From the NCBI GenBank assembly GCA_019279435.1, contig JAAALK010000081.1, forward strand, positions 55,171,318 through 55,235,317: a stretch of DNA of 64,000 nucleotides, read 5' to 3'. Shown in pieces: positions 21,693-33,116 of the stretch. The first letter of the stretch is position 1. Each line of letters opens with the position of its first letter. A program made the position numbers and the translations under genes. The notes below the pieces were generated by a model. The model was given only the letters and a program-made list of their open reading frames with translations. It made no database searches and was not told where the DNA came from. This DNA is from Zizania palustris. Lineage: Eukaryota; Streptophyta; Magnoliopsida; Poales; Poaceae.

Positions 21693-22660
21693 TTTTGTTT
21701 TTCGAAGTGTATTTGTAACATACTTCTCAATTTTCATTCAATGAATGAGATTTGTTGTATTTGCATACTTCGTCTGCATGCTTCACATGATTTGATTGCT
21801 TCGAACGTTTTAGCTTGTCACGCTCGTACTGCGCATTACATTCGCACACTTCGCATACATACTTCCCCCCTTGCGCGTGGTAGCTAGGGACTTAGTCGTT
21901 GCTGGTGCGAGCAATTAAAAATGCGAAGGGGTGCGCCTTTTTGGCGGCTTCGGACGCTTATATCGCGTCGAGCGAAGGCCTCTTTTGGGCTTCGAATGCA
22001 TTAATTTGGAGCGAAGCAAGGCTTTAGCGTAGCCAAATTAAGCGAAGCATGCTTCAGCATGCTTGGATTTTGGATATTGTGCGTGAGCGAAGCTTCGAAA
22101 CGCACTTAGATTTTAAGCGAAGCATGACTTGGAGATGCTTAATTTTTAGATTAGATCACGTCACGCGAAGCGAGGCCTCGGTGCGTGTTCAGATAGCGAA
22201 GCAAGGCTTCTTGAGCTTGATCCTATAGTGAATGAATAGGATATTTGGTGTGTATTCACCGAACCTACGATAGGTTGAGCCACCTTCGTCCCGGGGATGC
22301 ATCAGGACGGAGCCTGGAATCCCGGACTTGCCGAGCCGTTGCTCGGAAGTCTCAAAGCCCACTGCTACGGGCCCGGAGGCGTTGTGCAGCCTTCGGAGGG
22401 ATGCTCCGGATTTTGTAAAGCGAAGCAAGGCTTCAAATTTTAAATAAGATGAAGCAAGGCTTCGGGTTTTTTATAAGGTGAAGCAAGGCTTCAAATTTCT
22501 AAAAGGAAACAAGGCTTCGATTTCAAAACACGAAGCATGGCTTCGGTTTTAAAACGTGAAGCGATGTTTCGACTTTTAATAAGATGGTGCAAAAGTTTGC
22601 TTTAAAAGCGAAGCAAGGCTTCAATTTCAGGCCAAGCGGGGCTTCGAATTTATATTAAGG
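21693..22660. repeat. D spacer with degenerate palindromic GAAGC-N-GCTTC repeats
   Basis: From about 21960 to 22660 a unit close to GCGAAGCAAGGCTTC(R) recurs every 25-40 bp with A/T-rich spacers. Each unit is itself a small inverted repeat. At 22300-22400 a segment GGAGCCTGGAATCCCGGA followed by a short stem corresponds to the 118-bp repeat unit of the E1 spacer. No reading frame of note. Confidence 0.6.
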
Positions 22661-22958
22661 TAATTGCAAATTTGTACATCGAAGGGATGCTTCGGGCAGT
22701 GTATATACCTCGTAAAGTGGGTGAAAAACTTGCCTCGTAGCCCCTGGGGCTTTGACGGCCTTCGATATGTGAAGCGGAGCCCCTTGCTGCTGGGTGAGCT
22801 TCAAAGCGCGAAGGATCGAGGAAGGTGAAGAGGGCCTTCGAACTGCACCCGAAGCCCCTTGCCGGAGGGTGCACGAAGCAAGAAAGCTTCGAAGCTCCCC
22901 CCTCAAGCACACTTCGAATTGCAGACAGTGGCAGAGAACTTAGCTTTTAGGACTAAGG

Positions 22959-22976
22959 TCCCCACGGACGGTGCCA
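22959..22976 (-). promoter_or_regulatory. D primer binding site
   Basis: On the minus strand TGGCACCGTCCGTGGGGA lies two bases inside the LTR. E1 has TGGCGCCGTCCGTGGGGA in the same place, one base different. Confidence 0.65.
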
Positions 22977-22978
22977 GC

Positions 22979-23922
22979 TGTTGTAGCAATTGTGTTAGCT
23001 ACAGCACAGGTTTTGTATGTGTGTATGGTGTGTAAATTGAACCTCGAAGGGTTCTCTCAAAAGGAGAATAGATTTATACTGGTTTGGACCTCCCCTAAGA
23101 GATAATAGCCCTACGTCCAGTTTGTGGTGGATTTGGCATAGTATGCCTCAGTGGAATCTAGTGGATCCAGAGGCTCTCATGGCCCTGGAGGAGCCAAACT
23201 ATTACAAGGGCTTGGCCTTGCTTTTATAGGCACGCAGACTAAAGGAAAAGACCTAAATGCCCTCTATAAGTCATAGGCTTATAGGGGCAAAAAGGGAAAA
23301 AAGGCTAGTCTACTGTACAAAGTGCTTTACAGTTTTACAGATGTATCAGATAAATGTCACTTCTTGATAAGCTAAACAATATACTAGGGGCAGAGGGGCC
23401 CCCGGTATGACTTCTACATTATAGCGAAGTACAGATATTTTCTGGGTCCTGAGTAAGGGCCGGAGCTCTTCGGGCGGAGGCTGCGAAGAAGGCTTTGAAG
23501 GACACTTCGAAGTGGTCTTCGAAGTATACTCCGAACTGAGCTCCGAATTGGGTTCTCGGAGACATAGCTTCGAATCGGCTGAGGGTCCGGAGAGTGGCTC
23601 TGGGGAGCTCCGAAAGGAGCTCGAAGGTTAACTCCAAACAAAGCTCGGAGGTTAACTCTGAAGTTAGCCCAGAGGATAACTCCGAAACTAGCCTGAGACT
23701 TGGCTTCTGGCAAACTTCAAAGGGAGCTTGTAGGCTTCGCTCCAGAGGACTCCGAAAGGGGTTCGGAGGCCTCGCTCAAGAGGGCTTCGAAAAGAACCTT
23801 GAGACTTAGAAATAACTTCACCAGATAGGGACATGCTTCGACAGTGTCGGGCTCTAGGCTGAAGGCCGTCGGAGGTTGACGTCATTTGGCCCCTATTTAA
23901 GGGAAAACTTATTCCCCCAACA
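22979..23922 (-). repeat. D 5' LTR
   Basis: The plus strand begins TGTTGTAGC after the primer site and ends CCCCCAACA, i.e. TGTTGGGGG...CTACAACA on the minus strand. A TATA-like CTATAAAAG is at about 23221-23229. The outer half (23481-23922) is repeated at 24079-24520. Confidence 0.75.
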
Positions 23923-24676
23923 TTTTGGCTAAACGGGAATTGCCCGGATCGGCCTCGGCAATTTTGCGCTTGAAGTTGGTACTGTCCTGACTATTGTCAG
24001 TCAAACTGGCCATATTGGGCTGGTCTGACTAGGCCATGTCGGTAGGACCGACCATGGTGGGCCAGAAGGACCGACTGGCTGCGAAGAAGGCTTTGAAGGA
24101 CACTTCAAAGTGGGCTTCGAAGTATACTCTGAACTGAACTCCGAATCGGGTTCTCGGAGACTTAGCTTTGAATCGGCTGAGGGTCCGGAGAGTGGCTCTG
24201 GGGAGCTTCGAAAGGAGCTCGAAGGTTAACTCCAAACAAAGCTCGGAGGTTAACTCTGAAGTTAGCCCAGAGGATAACTCCGAAACTAGCCTGAGACTTG
24301 GCTTCTGGCAAACTTCAAAGGGAGCTTGAAGGCTTTGCTCCGGAGGACTCCGAAAGGGGTTCGGAGGCCTCGCTCCAGAGGGCTTCGAAAAGAACCTTGA
24401 GACTTAGAAATAACTTCACCAGATAGGGACATGCTTCGACAGTGTCGGGCTCTGGGCTGAAGGTCGTCGGAGGTTGACGTCATTTGGCCCCTTTTTAAGG
24501 GAAAACTTATTCCCCCAACATTTTGGCTGAACGGGAATTGCCCGGATCGGCCTCGGCAATTTTGCGCTTGAAGTTGGTACTGTCCTGACTATTGTCAGTC
24601 AAACCGGCCATATTGGGTCGGTCTGACTAGGACATGTTGGTAGGACCGACCATGGTGGGCCAGAAGGACCGACTGG
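23481..24676. repeat. 598-bp tandem duplication across the D LTR / A3 gag border
   Basis: Copy 1 is 23481-24078 and copy 2 is 24079-24676. Each starts CTGCGAAGAAGG and ends AGGACCGACTGG, with about 95% or more identity by eye. Each contains 442 bp of D LTR plus 156 bp of flanking A3 gag, so the duplication happened after D had inserted. The ends share only GG, so unequal exchange between long repeats is unlikely at its origin. Confidence 0.85.
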
Positions 24677-25098
24677 TACCAGGCGTCTAGGATGGGCTGT
24701 CGGACCGACCGTAGAAGGCCGGTCAGACCAGGGTGATATGGGCGATCTGGCCGGCCCTGAGACGACGGTCAGACCAATAATACTCTTCTCGATCATCTTT
24801 TGCGGATCGCCTCGGTTTTGCTCCGATGGGGTCCCCTTAGGGATTAGGACGTCCTGGGACCCCACCTTGACTATGATGGCCTCGGACACCTCCTCTGGAC
24901 GCCCTCATGGTGTGACGGACAACCTATTGAAGACGTCACCCCTTGTCGCGCACATTTGCCCCTGCATGTTATAAAAATTGGAAGTCACAAAGGGAGCAAT
25001 ATAGTAGGGGCAGGGTACCCGGGAAGCGGAAAGTAACACGAAGGCCACTGTGCCATTGTCATGTGATACGGCGGTGGAGGAAAAGGTGGCTCTAGTGG
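24677..25098 (-). pseudogene. A3 gag, C-terminal part
   Basis: On the minus strand a fragment reading AIIVKVGSQDVLIPK matches AITIRVGSQEVPIPK of A1 gag (17440-17500), followed by a Pro/Gly-rich tail ending in GPTDMA-like repeats coded by GGTCGGTC motifs. The two copies of flank in the tandem duplication continue it. About 585 bp of gag that A1 has between 17755 and 18340 is missing here at the C1 border. Confidence 0.65.
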
Positions 25099-25152
25099 AT
25101 AGAAGATAAACATTGCATAGTGCTAAACCTCGCATTTAATCTTTTGTAGATC

Positions 25153-28100
25153 ATGGCACCTACTACGTCTACTGTTAAGAACACTCCAGTTTTTAATTTA
25201 CGATCTATTCTTGAACGAGATAAATTGTCTGGAATGAACTTTGTGGATTGGTATTGAAACTTGAGAATTGTTCTCAAGCAAGAGAAAAAGGATTATCTTC
25301 TAGAGGAACCCCACCCTGATGAACCAGGAGAGGATGCTTCTACAGTAGATAAGCGTGCTTATGAGAAGTACGCTAGTGATTCCATAAATGTCAACTGCCT
25401 GATGCTTGCCTGCATGTCCTCTCAGTTTCATAAATAGCATGTGGAACGTGATGCTTACGATATGATAACAGGGCTTAAAGGCATGTTTCAGGACCAAGGA
25501 AGGGCAGAAAGATACAACCTCTCTAAATGCTTGTTTGGTAGTAGGCTGGCTGAAGGGAGCCCAATGAGCCCTCACATGATCAAGATGATTGGTTGCGTAG
25601 AGACTCTAGAGAGACTGGGCACTCCACTAGATCCATACCTCGCTATTGATGTTATTCTCCAGTCGTTCCCATTGAGCTTGGAGCCTTTCATCATGAATTA
25701 TAACATGGGTGGACTAGAGAAGACACGAGCTGAGTTGCATGGGATGCTGAAATCTACTGAGGAGAGTATCATAAAGACTCCAAACCATGTTATGGTTGTT
25801 CAGAATGAGGGAAAAAAGAGGAGGAGGAAGAACGCTAAGACTACAGATGCGATCTCTAGTGCGAAGTCTAAACCAACTGGAAAGTCCAGGTCTGGTCCTG
25901 CCAACTCTGATGTGTGCCACAATTGCCACAAGCCTGGGCATTAGAAGCGCACTTGCAAGGTGTACTTAGAAGAGTAGAAAAACAAGAAGGGAAGTGGGAC
26001 TTCCTCTTCAGGTATTAATGTTATTGAAATTAATCTTGCTACTCATCCAAATGATTCATGGGTATTTGATACCAGATCAATGATTCATACTTGCAAATCA
26101 TTGAAAGGGCTGAGTAGAGTAAGAAAGTGTGCAAGCGGCGAGTTGGATATCAGCGTCGGGAATGGTGCAAAGGTTGCAGCGTTGGCCATCAGTGTCAATT
26201 CACTGTCGCAACCATAGGGATTAGTTTTGGAGTTAAATAATTGTTATTTCATTCTCACCTTAGGCAGAAACATTATCTCTTATTCATGTTTAGAGGAAGA
26301 TGGTTTTGAATTTGTAATAAATAACAAGAGTTGTTCAATATTTTCGAATGGCATGCTCTATGGTGTTTGTCCATTAGTGAATGGATTGTATATTCTAAGT
26401 TTTGACGATGCACACGTTTATAACATTAGTACTAAGAAACAACGACTCAATGATTTGAATCACACCAACATGTGGCATTGTCGTTTGGGTCATATAAATG
26501 AGAAGTGTGTACAGAAGCTTCATAGTGATGGACTTTTGGAGTCATTTGATTTGGAATCATATGACACATGCGAGTCTTGTTTACTTGACAAAATGACTAA
26601 GACGCCTTTCACTGGATAGAGTGAGAGGGCGAGTGAGCTTTTGTCCATAGTACATACTGATGTGTGTGGTCCAATGAGTCACACGACTAGGAAAGGATTT
26701 CAGTACTTTATTACTTTTACCGACGACTTTAGTAGATATGGCTATGTCTACTTGAGGAGCCATAAGTGGGAATCCTTCGAAAAGTTCAAGGAGTTCCAAA
26801 ATGAGGTACAAAGTCATACGAGCAAGACAATTAAATTTCTATGATCGGATCATGGGGGTGAATATTTGAGCCATGAGTTTAGTGATCATCTGAAGCATTG
26901 TGGAATTGTTCCATAGGTGACTCCACCCGACACGCCTCAATGGAATGGGGTGTCCGAGCGGAGAAACCACACTTTGTTGGACATGGTGTGGTCCATGATG
27001 AGTCACACTGATCTTCCATTATCCTTTTGGGGTGATGCTCTAGAAACCACAGCTTTCACAATTAATAGAGTTCCATCTAAGTCAGTAGAAATGCGCCATA
27101 TGAGATGTGGTCTGGGAGGCATCCCAGTTTGTCTTTTCTAAAGATTTGGGGATGTGAGGCATATGTCAAACGTATGACGTCTGACAAGCTCAGTCCTAAA
27201 TCTGACAAGTGCTTCTTTGTGGGGTATCCTAGGGAAACCAAAGGATACTATTTCTATAATAGAGAGGAGGGCAAAGTGTTTGTCACTCAAAATGGAGTGT
27301 TCCTTGAGAAAGAGTTTCTCTCAAAAAGAGTTAGTGGGAGGACTATGCATTCGAAGAGGTTCGAGAGACATTGGAAAGTATTCCAGATCCCACTGAACTA
27401 GAGCAGGAGGCGCAAGATGATGCAGACCTCATTATGTATGTGCCAGCCCCACGGAGGTCTAGGAGACTAGTCCATGCGCCAGATAGGTACATGTTCTTGA
27501 CCACTGATAATCGCGACGTATTGTTGTTGGACAACGACGAGCCCAAGACCTATGCGGAAGCGGTGATAGGACCAGACTCTGAGAAATGGATTGGAGCCAT
27601 TGGATCCGAGTTGGAGTCCATGCAAGTTAACCAAGTTTGGAACTTGGTTGATCCACCCGATGGTGTAAAAACCATTGAGTGTAAATATATCTTCAAGAAA
27701 AAGATAGATGTTGATGGAAATGTTCACATCTATAAGGCACGATTGGTGGCGAAGGGTTTCATATAGATTCAAGGTGTTGATTATGATGAAACATTTTCGC
27801 CCATCGCTTTGCTTAAGTCTATTCGGATCATCCAAGCTATTGCCGCATTTTATGATTATTAGATATGGCAAATGGATGTCAAGACGGCTTCCCTGAATGG
27901 ATACCTAAGTGAGGATGTGTACATGACACAGCCTGAAGGTCTTGACGGTCTGGGAATGCTGGGAAAGTTTGTAAGTTGCTAAAGTCCATTTATGGATTGA
28001 AGCAAGCTTCTCGGAGTTGGAATCTTCGTTTTGATTAGGTAGTCAAAGGGTTTGGCTTCATCAAGAACGAAGAAGAGCCTTGTATTTACAAAAAGGCTAG

Positions 28101-29112
28101 TGGGAGCTCACTTGTGTTTTTGGTCCTATATGTGGATGACATATTGTTGATCGGAAACGACATTCCTTTGTTTAATGCAATCAAGACTTCACTAAAAAAT
28201 AGTTTTTCGATGAAAGATCATGGAGAGGCAGCATACATTTTGGGCATAAATATCTATAGAGATAGATCAAAACAGTTAATTAGATTAAGACAAATTATGT
28301 ACATTGACAAGGTTTTGAAACAGTTCAAAATGCAGAATTCCAAGAAGGGTTTTCTGCCAATGTCACATGGTATTTCTCTTAGTAAGACTCAGTGTGCTAC
28401 GACACCTGATGAGCTAGAGAAGATGAGTGTGATCCTGTATGCCTCCGCAATTGGATCCATCATGTATGCCATGTTGTATACACTCCCAGATGTGTCATAC
28501 GCTCTAAGTGTTACGAGCAGGTACCAATCGAACCTGGGTAAAAGTCACTATGCTGTAGTAAATAGTATCCTCAAGTACTTGAGAAGGACTGAGGAAATGT
28601 TCCTGGTATACGGTGGTGAAGAGGAGTTCTTTGTAAGTGGTTACACAGATGCTAGCTTTTAGACCGATTAAGATGATTCTCGATCAAAATCTGGTTTTGT
28701 GTTCTACCTCAATGGAGGCGCAGTGAGTTGGAAGAGTTCCAAGCAAGAGACGCTGGCCGATTCTACAATAGAAGTTGAGTATATCGCTGCTTCAGAAGTG
28801 GCGAAGGAGGCTGTTTGGATCAGGAAGTTTATTTCTAAGCTGGGTGTTGTTCCTAGTGTGTCTAATCTAGTGGACCTCTATTGTGATAATAGTGGTGTCA
28901 TTGCGCAAGACAAGGAGGCTAGATTACACCAAAAATCCAAACACATACTTCGGCGATATTACCTAATCTGCGAGATCATTCAGAGAGTTGATGTGAAAAT
29001 TTGCAAGGTGCACACGGATTTGGACATGGCGGATCTGTTGACAAAGCCTCTTCCACATCCCAAGCATGAGGCGCATATGAGCTCCATGGGTATTAGATAC
29101 TTGCGTGAGTGA
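25153..29112 (+). pseudogene. C1 Gag-Pol polyprotein, heavily mutated
   Basis: The ATG at 25153 opens a gag with RSILERDKLSGMNFVDWY. The zinc knuckle CHNCHKPGH*KRTC is at about 25914-25955, its Trp codon changed to TAG. The protease has FDTRSMIHTC, with the glycine of DTGS changed to Arg (~26068). Integrase follows: HHCC from WHCRLGHINEKC (26470) to CESCLLDKM, core with IVHTDVCGP, a DHGGEY block and PQWNGVSERRN. RT reads YKARLVAKGF, WQMDVKTASLNGYL and YVDDILLIGND (~28128), then RNase H with [19 protein letters not shown]. At least ten in-frame stops occur, most of them from CAG or TGG codons. Confidence 0.85.
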
Positions 29113-30012
29113 GTCATGTGTTTGTTGAAGATGCTAGTAGTGTCCATGTTAATGTATGAGGATAATTGTTGTATTGTTCCTTGAATAAATATCGTTTGCA
29201 TTTAATTAATGAGTTCGACTTGTTATGTGAAACTTTTTTCTTTATGACGATGTTGTTCAAAAGGGTCCCTAATCTTGTCATCATGTGGGACAATGATGAT
29301 ACATTGATTAGCACATCCGACTGATTGATGATTGTGTTTCACAGATCATAGACATAGAGATGTTAAATCAGTGATGTGGACACATGTTGGTGAACATAGT
29401 GTTGGACAGACCCACTTGTGATACTGCTGAGATTGTTATGTGCCAACAGTTGTCATCTCAAATGGTGTACCTATAGAGTCCATGGACCTGAGATCGGCAT
29501 TTGATTCCAGAATGTGTAGTGACACACTTAGATGCTTCCTAACGATATTCTGTAACAGGGTAGTAATAAGGGTTGTTTTCAGGTGTTGCGAAACATGTCT
29601 TGGGATGTGAGCAGTCAAGATGGAATTTACCCCTCCTAATAACGGGAGAGTGGTCTTTGGGCCCCTCGAGGTATTGGATTGGAAAAGTGCATGGCCATGC
29701 CACTATGACTAAGGAGTTAGTCATGATTTGAATCTAATACTTCATCGAGTGAAAATGTCAAGTTAACCAACAAGGGTGGCACGTATCTCGCCTTGAGCTT
29801 GACTGACGACACGTGGTAAAGGGACTAGTGCTTGAGTATATCATGGTTCATGAAAATTTTATTTTGTACGCTTTCAGGGTTCAATATGTGCTGCTAGGTA
29901 CCGCTATTAATCATTGAGTCGGAAATGGTTTCTGGTGAACAGTCGTTAGTGTATGAACCTATCGGGTCACACACTTAAGGGGATGGATTAAGACATGCAA
30001 AGAATTGGTTCT
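29113..30012 (+). other. C1 3' non-coding region
   Basis: About 900 bp of A/T-rich DNA between the RNase H stop and the presumed LTR. The purine run AAGGGGATGG (about 29978-29987) is the best polypurine candidate. I see no reading frame or other feature. Confidence 0.5.
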
Positions 30013-30262
30013 TGTGAAAGGATATGCCCAAGAAAATTTCGTGGATCGGAAGTTCCGATAGGTAGTATCGGAAGTTCCGGTTAATCTCTGGTCTCAATAT
30101 AGAGAGCAATTATTCCTTTGAAAGTTCCGATATGGTATCGGAAGTTCCGATGAGCCAGAAGTTCTGATTTGGAATCGGAGAATTTTGTATTGATCGGAAG
30201 TTTCAATATGATATCAGAAGTTCTTAGGTGGGCGATAACAGATTGGATCTATTGCGTGTCAT
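30013..30262 (+). repeat. C1 3' LTR, left part
   Basis: The start is placed at TGTGAAAGGATATGCCC, but with no second LTR the true start could differ by tens of bases. It carries a set of imperfect repeats ATCGGAAGTTCCGAT (30040-30200), palindromic around GGAAGTTCC, that continue on the far side of A2 (37205-37225). Confidence 0.55.
30258..30262. repeat. A2 target-site duplication (GTCAT)
   Basis: It is identical to 37161-37165 just after the A2 3' LTR. It shows that A2 transposed into the C1 LTR. Confidence 0.88.
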
Positions 30263-31397
30263 TGTTGATAGCAAAAAACGGGATTAATGGCCAAGATTGT
30301 CAAAATATCAATTTTGGTAATTTGGGCCGGAAATACACAAGTCCTGGTACAAGTCGAAGCCTTATAGTGCCGAAGGTCCATCTTCATGAGGCCTCAGAGG
30401 CCTGTTAGCAGCCTACTGTCTTCGGCCCGAAGGCCCTTCGAAGGCCATCTTCGCCGAAGCTTTGGCCCAAGGAGCAAGCTTCGGTGGGCCTACTAAAGGC
30501 CCACTTCGGGCCAGCTTCGGAGATAGAGTCTGATACAGATTCTGGTTGTTTTTATCCCTAAACTTGATTAGGCTGAATCTTATAAGATTATAATTAGAGA
30601 TAAGAAGACTAGCCCCTATAAATACAACGGTGAGGTCGGTCCATAGGGCCACCGAAAAAAAAATCAATCACAAAGCCCTAGCTTTGAACCGTACTTTACT
30701 CTTCTTTACTTTTCTGTACACCTTCGTGGGTTTGCACTAGAATCCCTCTGACGGCCACGCCGTAATAGTGGTAAGCCTTGTTGGTTCACCTATGAATCAT
30801 CTGTTAATCTATGAAATAGATTGCTATCACCATATTGGCTCGCTTGTGAACCCTCCGTTAATCTACGTAACAGATTACTCCCTTCGTTTTGTATACTGGA
30901 ACACTTTGTAATTCGGTCTCCCAGACGAATTGGCACTTGATCTTAACTTTGTTGCAGGTTTTCCGTTCGGAGCCCCCTTCACCGAAGGTTTCCGGAGCTA
31001 GGAAGCTAGTTTCGGAGGCTGCCAGAGCACCCTTCGACAAGCCCATGCTTCGTCCATCCGTGCCGGATTCGTCACACTGTTGTTCGTCTTGTCAAGTCCC
31101 GCACACCGGATCCACTTCGCATAGGGGTCGCTTCGCACCGGGGGGACGCTAGAATGGACTGCACCACATCAGACTTCGTCACGCCAGTGCGCTGCGTTGG
31201 ATTTTGTCGTGTCAGAGGCTTCGCACCGAACCCTATCGTTCGGAGGAAATTTCACGTCGTGATCTGTTCGGACCCTATCTTCGGCCAGATCGATCCGAAC
31301 GCTGAAGGCTACCTTCGGCACACCCTTTGCACTAGACGTCGAAGGCCCCCTTCGGTGATACTTCGCATGGTATACTCCGTACCAATCTAGCTCCGTT
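30263..31397 (+). repeat. A2 5' LTR, 3'-truncated
   Basis: It matches 35844-36940 of the 3' LTR up to CCAATCTRGCTCYGTT and then departs. A TATA-like CTATAAATAC is at about 30616-30625. Confidence 0.85.
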
Positions 31398-31415
31398 GAC
31401 ATCAATGGACATCAA
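31398..31415. other. A2 deletion junction with an 8-bp repeat
   Basis: GACATCAA occurs at 31398-31405 and 31408-31415, the first copy lying between LTR and gag sequence. The second is native gag (ATGGACATCAAC in A0). Such a copy at a deletion joint suggests template copying during end joining. Confidence 0.6.
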
Positions 31416-31977
31416 CGTTGTCATGCTTCCCGCCGAGTTTGCTCTACAACAAGATGAGGCCGAGGTCGCTCAGTTGAACCTCGGCCCACAAGATGCTATT
31501 TTTAAGAAACCCGAGGATACGACTCGTCACGTGAAGCCTCTCTACGTCAATAGGCATATTGACGGGAAGCTGATCTCTAGGATGCTTGTCGACGGTGGTG
31601 CCACTATCAATTTAATGTCGTACTCTATTTTGAATCTTGGCAGGGGCAAGGAAGACTTAAAGAAAACCAAACTAATGATCAATGGCTTCAACGGCGAGAG
31701 CTCTGAAGCAAAAGGTGTACTCTCCCTAGAGTTAATAGTGGGTAACAAAACATTGCCAACAACATTTTTCGTCGTTGATGTGCAAGGTAACTACAGTGTT
31801 CTACTTGGGCGTGATTGGATTCACGCAAATTGTTGTATTCCTTCTACTTTGCACCAATGCCTAATGCAATGGGACAGCGATGATGTGGAGGTGGTACTAG
31901 CGGATACTTCGGCCCAAGTGGCATTGGCCGATGTATCCATCGACGCCATCCATGAAAAAGTAGTGTCTATCAGGTAG
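31405..31977 (+). pseudogene. A2 protease
   Basis: From ATG 31405 (MDINVVMLPAEF) the frame encodes the family protease with an intact active-site loop VDGGATINLM and GNYSVLLGRDWIHANCC. It runs to a premature TAG at 31975 caused by loss of two bases (GTAGTGTC where A0 has GTAGAGTGTC). The protease itself looks complete. Beyond it, 31978-32310 keeps the family linker (LSDYDFVSVSGG) in another frame, then TAG and the pol ATG at 32080. Confidence 0.8.
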
Positions 31978-32079
31978 AGACCTCTCGGATTATGACTTCG
32001 TTAGCGTATCCGGGGGACATTTTGTACTCGTGTCTGTAAAGTCGGTTGGTATAGCACGACTATTTCTAAATTAGTAGTC

Positions 32080-33110
32080 ATGTCTAGTAAAAGTAATCTT
32101 GATTGGCTAAAGTATCGCGTAGATCAATATCGGTCTTCTAAATACGGTATTGTCGAAGCCATTGAAGACTTTAGCGAAGTAGAAAAGTTATGACAAGGTT
32201 TTGCGTCGGCCGATCATTTAGAAGAGGTCAATATAAGTGATGGTAACATTCCAAGGCCGACTTTTGTAAATCAAAATTTGTAGGCTGATGAAAAGGCTGA
32301 AGTAATAAAATTGCTTCAGTCGTACGTCGATTGTTTTGCATGGGAGTATAGTGAGATGCCTGGGCTAAGCCATGAGCTTGTGGAGCATCAGCTACCCATT
32401 AAACCTGGGTTTAGGCCTTACAAACAGCCCCCTCATCGCTTTAATTCAGCCGTGTATGACCGAGTTAAAGAGGAGATAGAACGATTACTCAAGGCAGAAT
32501 TTATTAGGCCATGCAGGTATGCTTAATGGGTCGCTAACATTGTGCCTGTAGAGAAGAAGGGGAGCAGAAAAATACGAGTTTGTATTGATTTCAGGAATCT
32601 AAACAAGGCCACTCTAAAGGAAGAATACCCCATATCGATAGCCGACATGTTGATCAACGATGCTTCAGGACACAAGTTACTAAGCTTTCTTGATGGCAAC
32701 ACTGGTTATAATCAAATTTTCATGGCCGAAGTGGACGTCTACAAGATAGCATTTTGATGCCCTGGTTTTGTCGGTTTGTTTGAGTGGGCCGTTATGACTT
32801 TTGGTTTAAAGAATGTTGGCGCTACATATCAATGTGCTATGAATTTGATCTTTCATGACTTGCTAGGAGTTATGTTAGAGGTATACATAGATGATGTTGT
32901 AGTCAAATCGGACGCTATGGGAAACCGCCTAGCCGATTTGAGAGTTTCTTTTGATAGAATGTGTCAATATGGCTTAAAAATGAACCCACTCAAGTGTGCG
33001 TTTGGCGTGTCAGCAAGCAAGTTCTTAGATTCATGATTCATGAAAGAGGTATTGAGATTGACCCTAAGAGGCTAGAAAAGATTAGGAACTTTGAAGCGCC
33101 GACATGAAAG
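32080..33110 (+). pseudogene. A2 reverse transcriptase
   Basis: It begins at ATG 32080 in the shared TAGTCATGTCTAG context. RT motifs in order are RPYKQPPHRFN, VCIDFRNLNKATLKEEYP, FLDGNTGYNQIF, MTFGLKNVGATYQ and VYIDDVVVK (~32880). Stops interrupt the frame at about 32282, 32524 (GGAATGG in A1, TTAATGG here) and 32755 (CGA to TGA), with a frameshift near 33030. It cannot make an enzyme. Confidence 0.8.
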
Positions 33111-33116
33111 AGAGAT

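Larger units (their letters stand above)
21640..23922 (-). mobile_element. D: deleted Tat-type element without gag or pol
   Basis: On the minus strand: 5' LTR 22979-23922, primer site, a leader like that of E1, then directly a spacer with many GAAGC...GCTTC repeats and the tail of an antisense gene. All of gag and pol is gone, so it resembles a large non-autonomous derivative. Its left part is cut by the A0/A1 block. Right of its 5' LTR is A3 gag, and the LTR end with that flank is duplicated (23481-24676). Confidence 0.75.
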
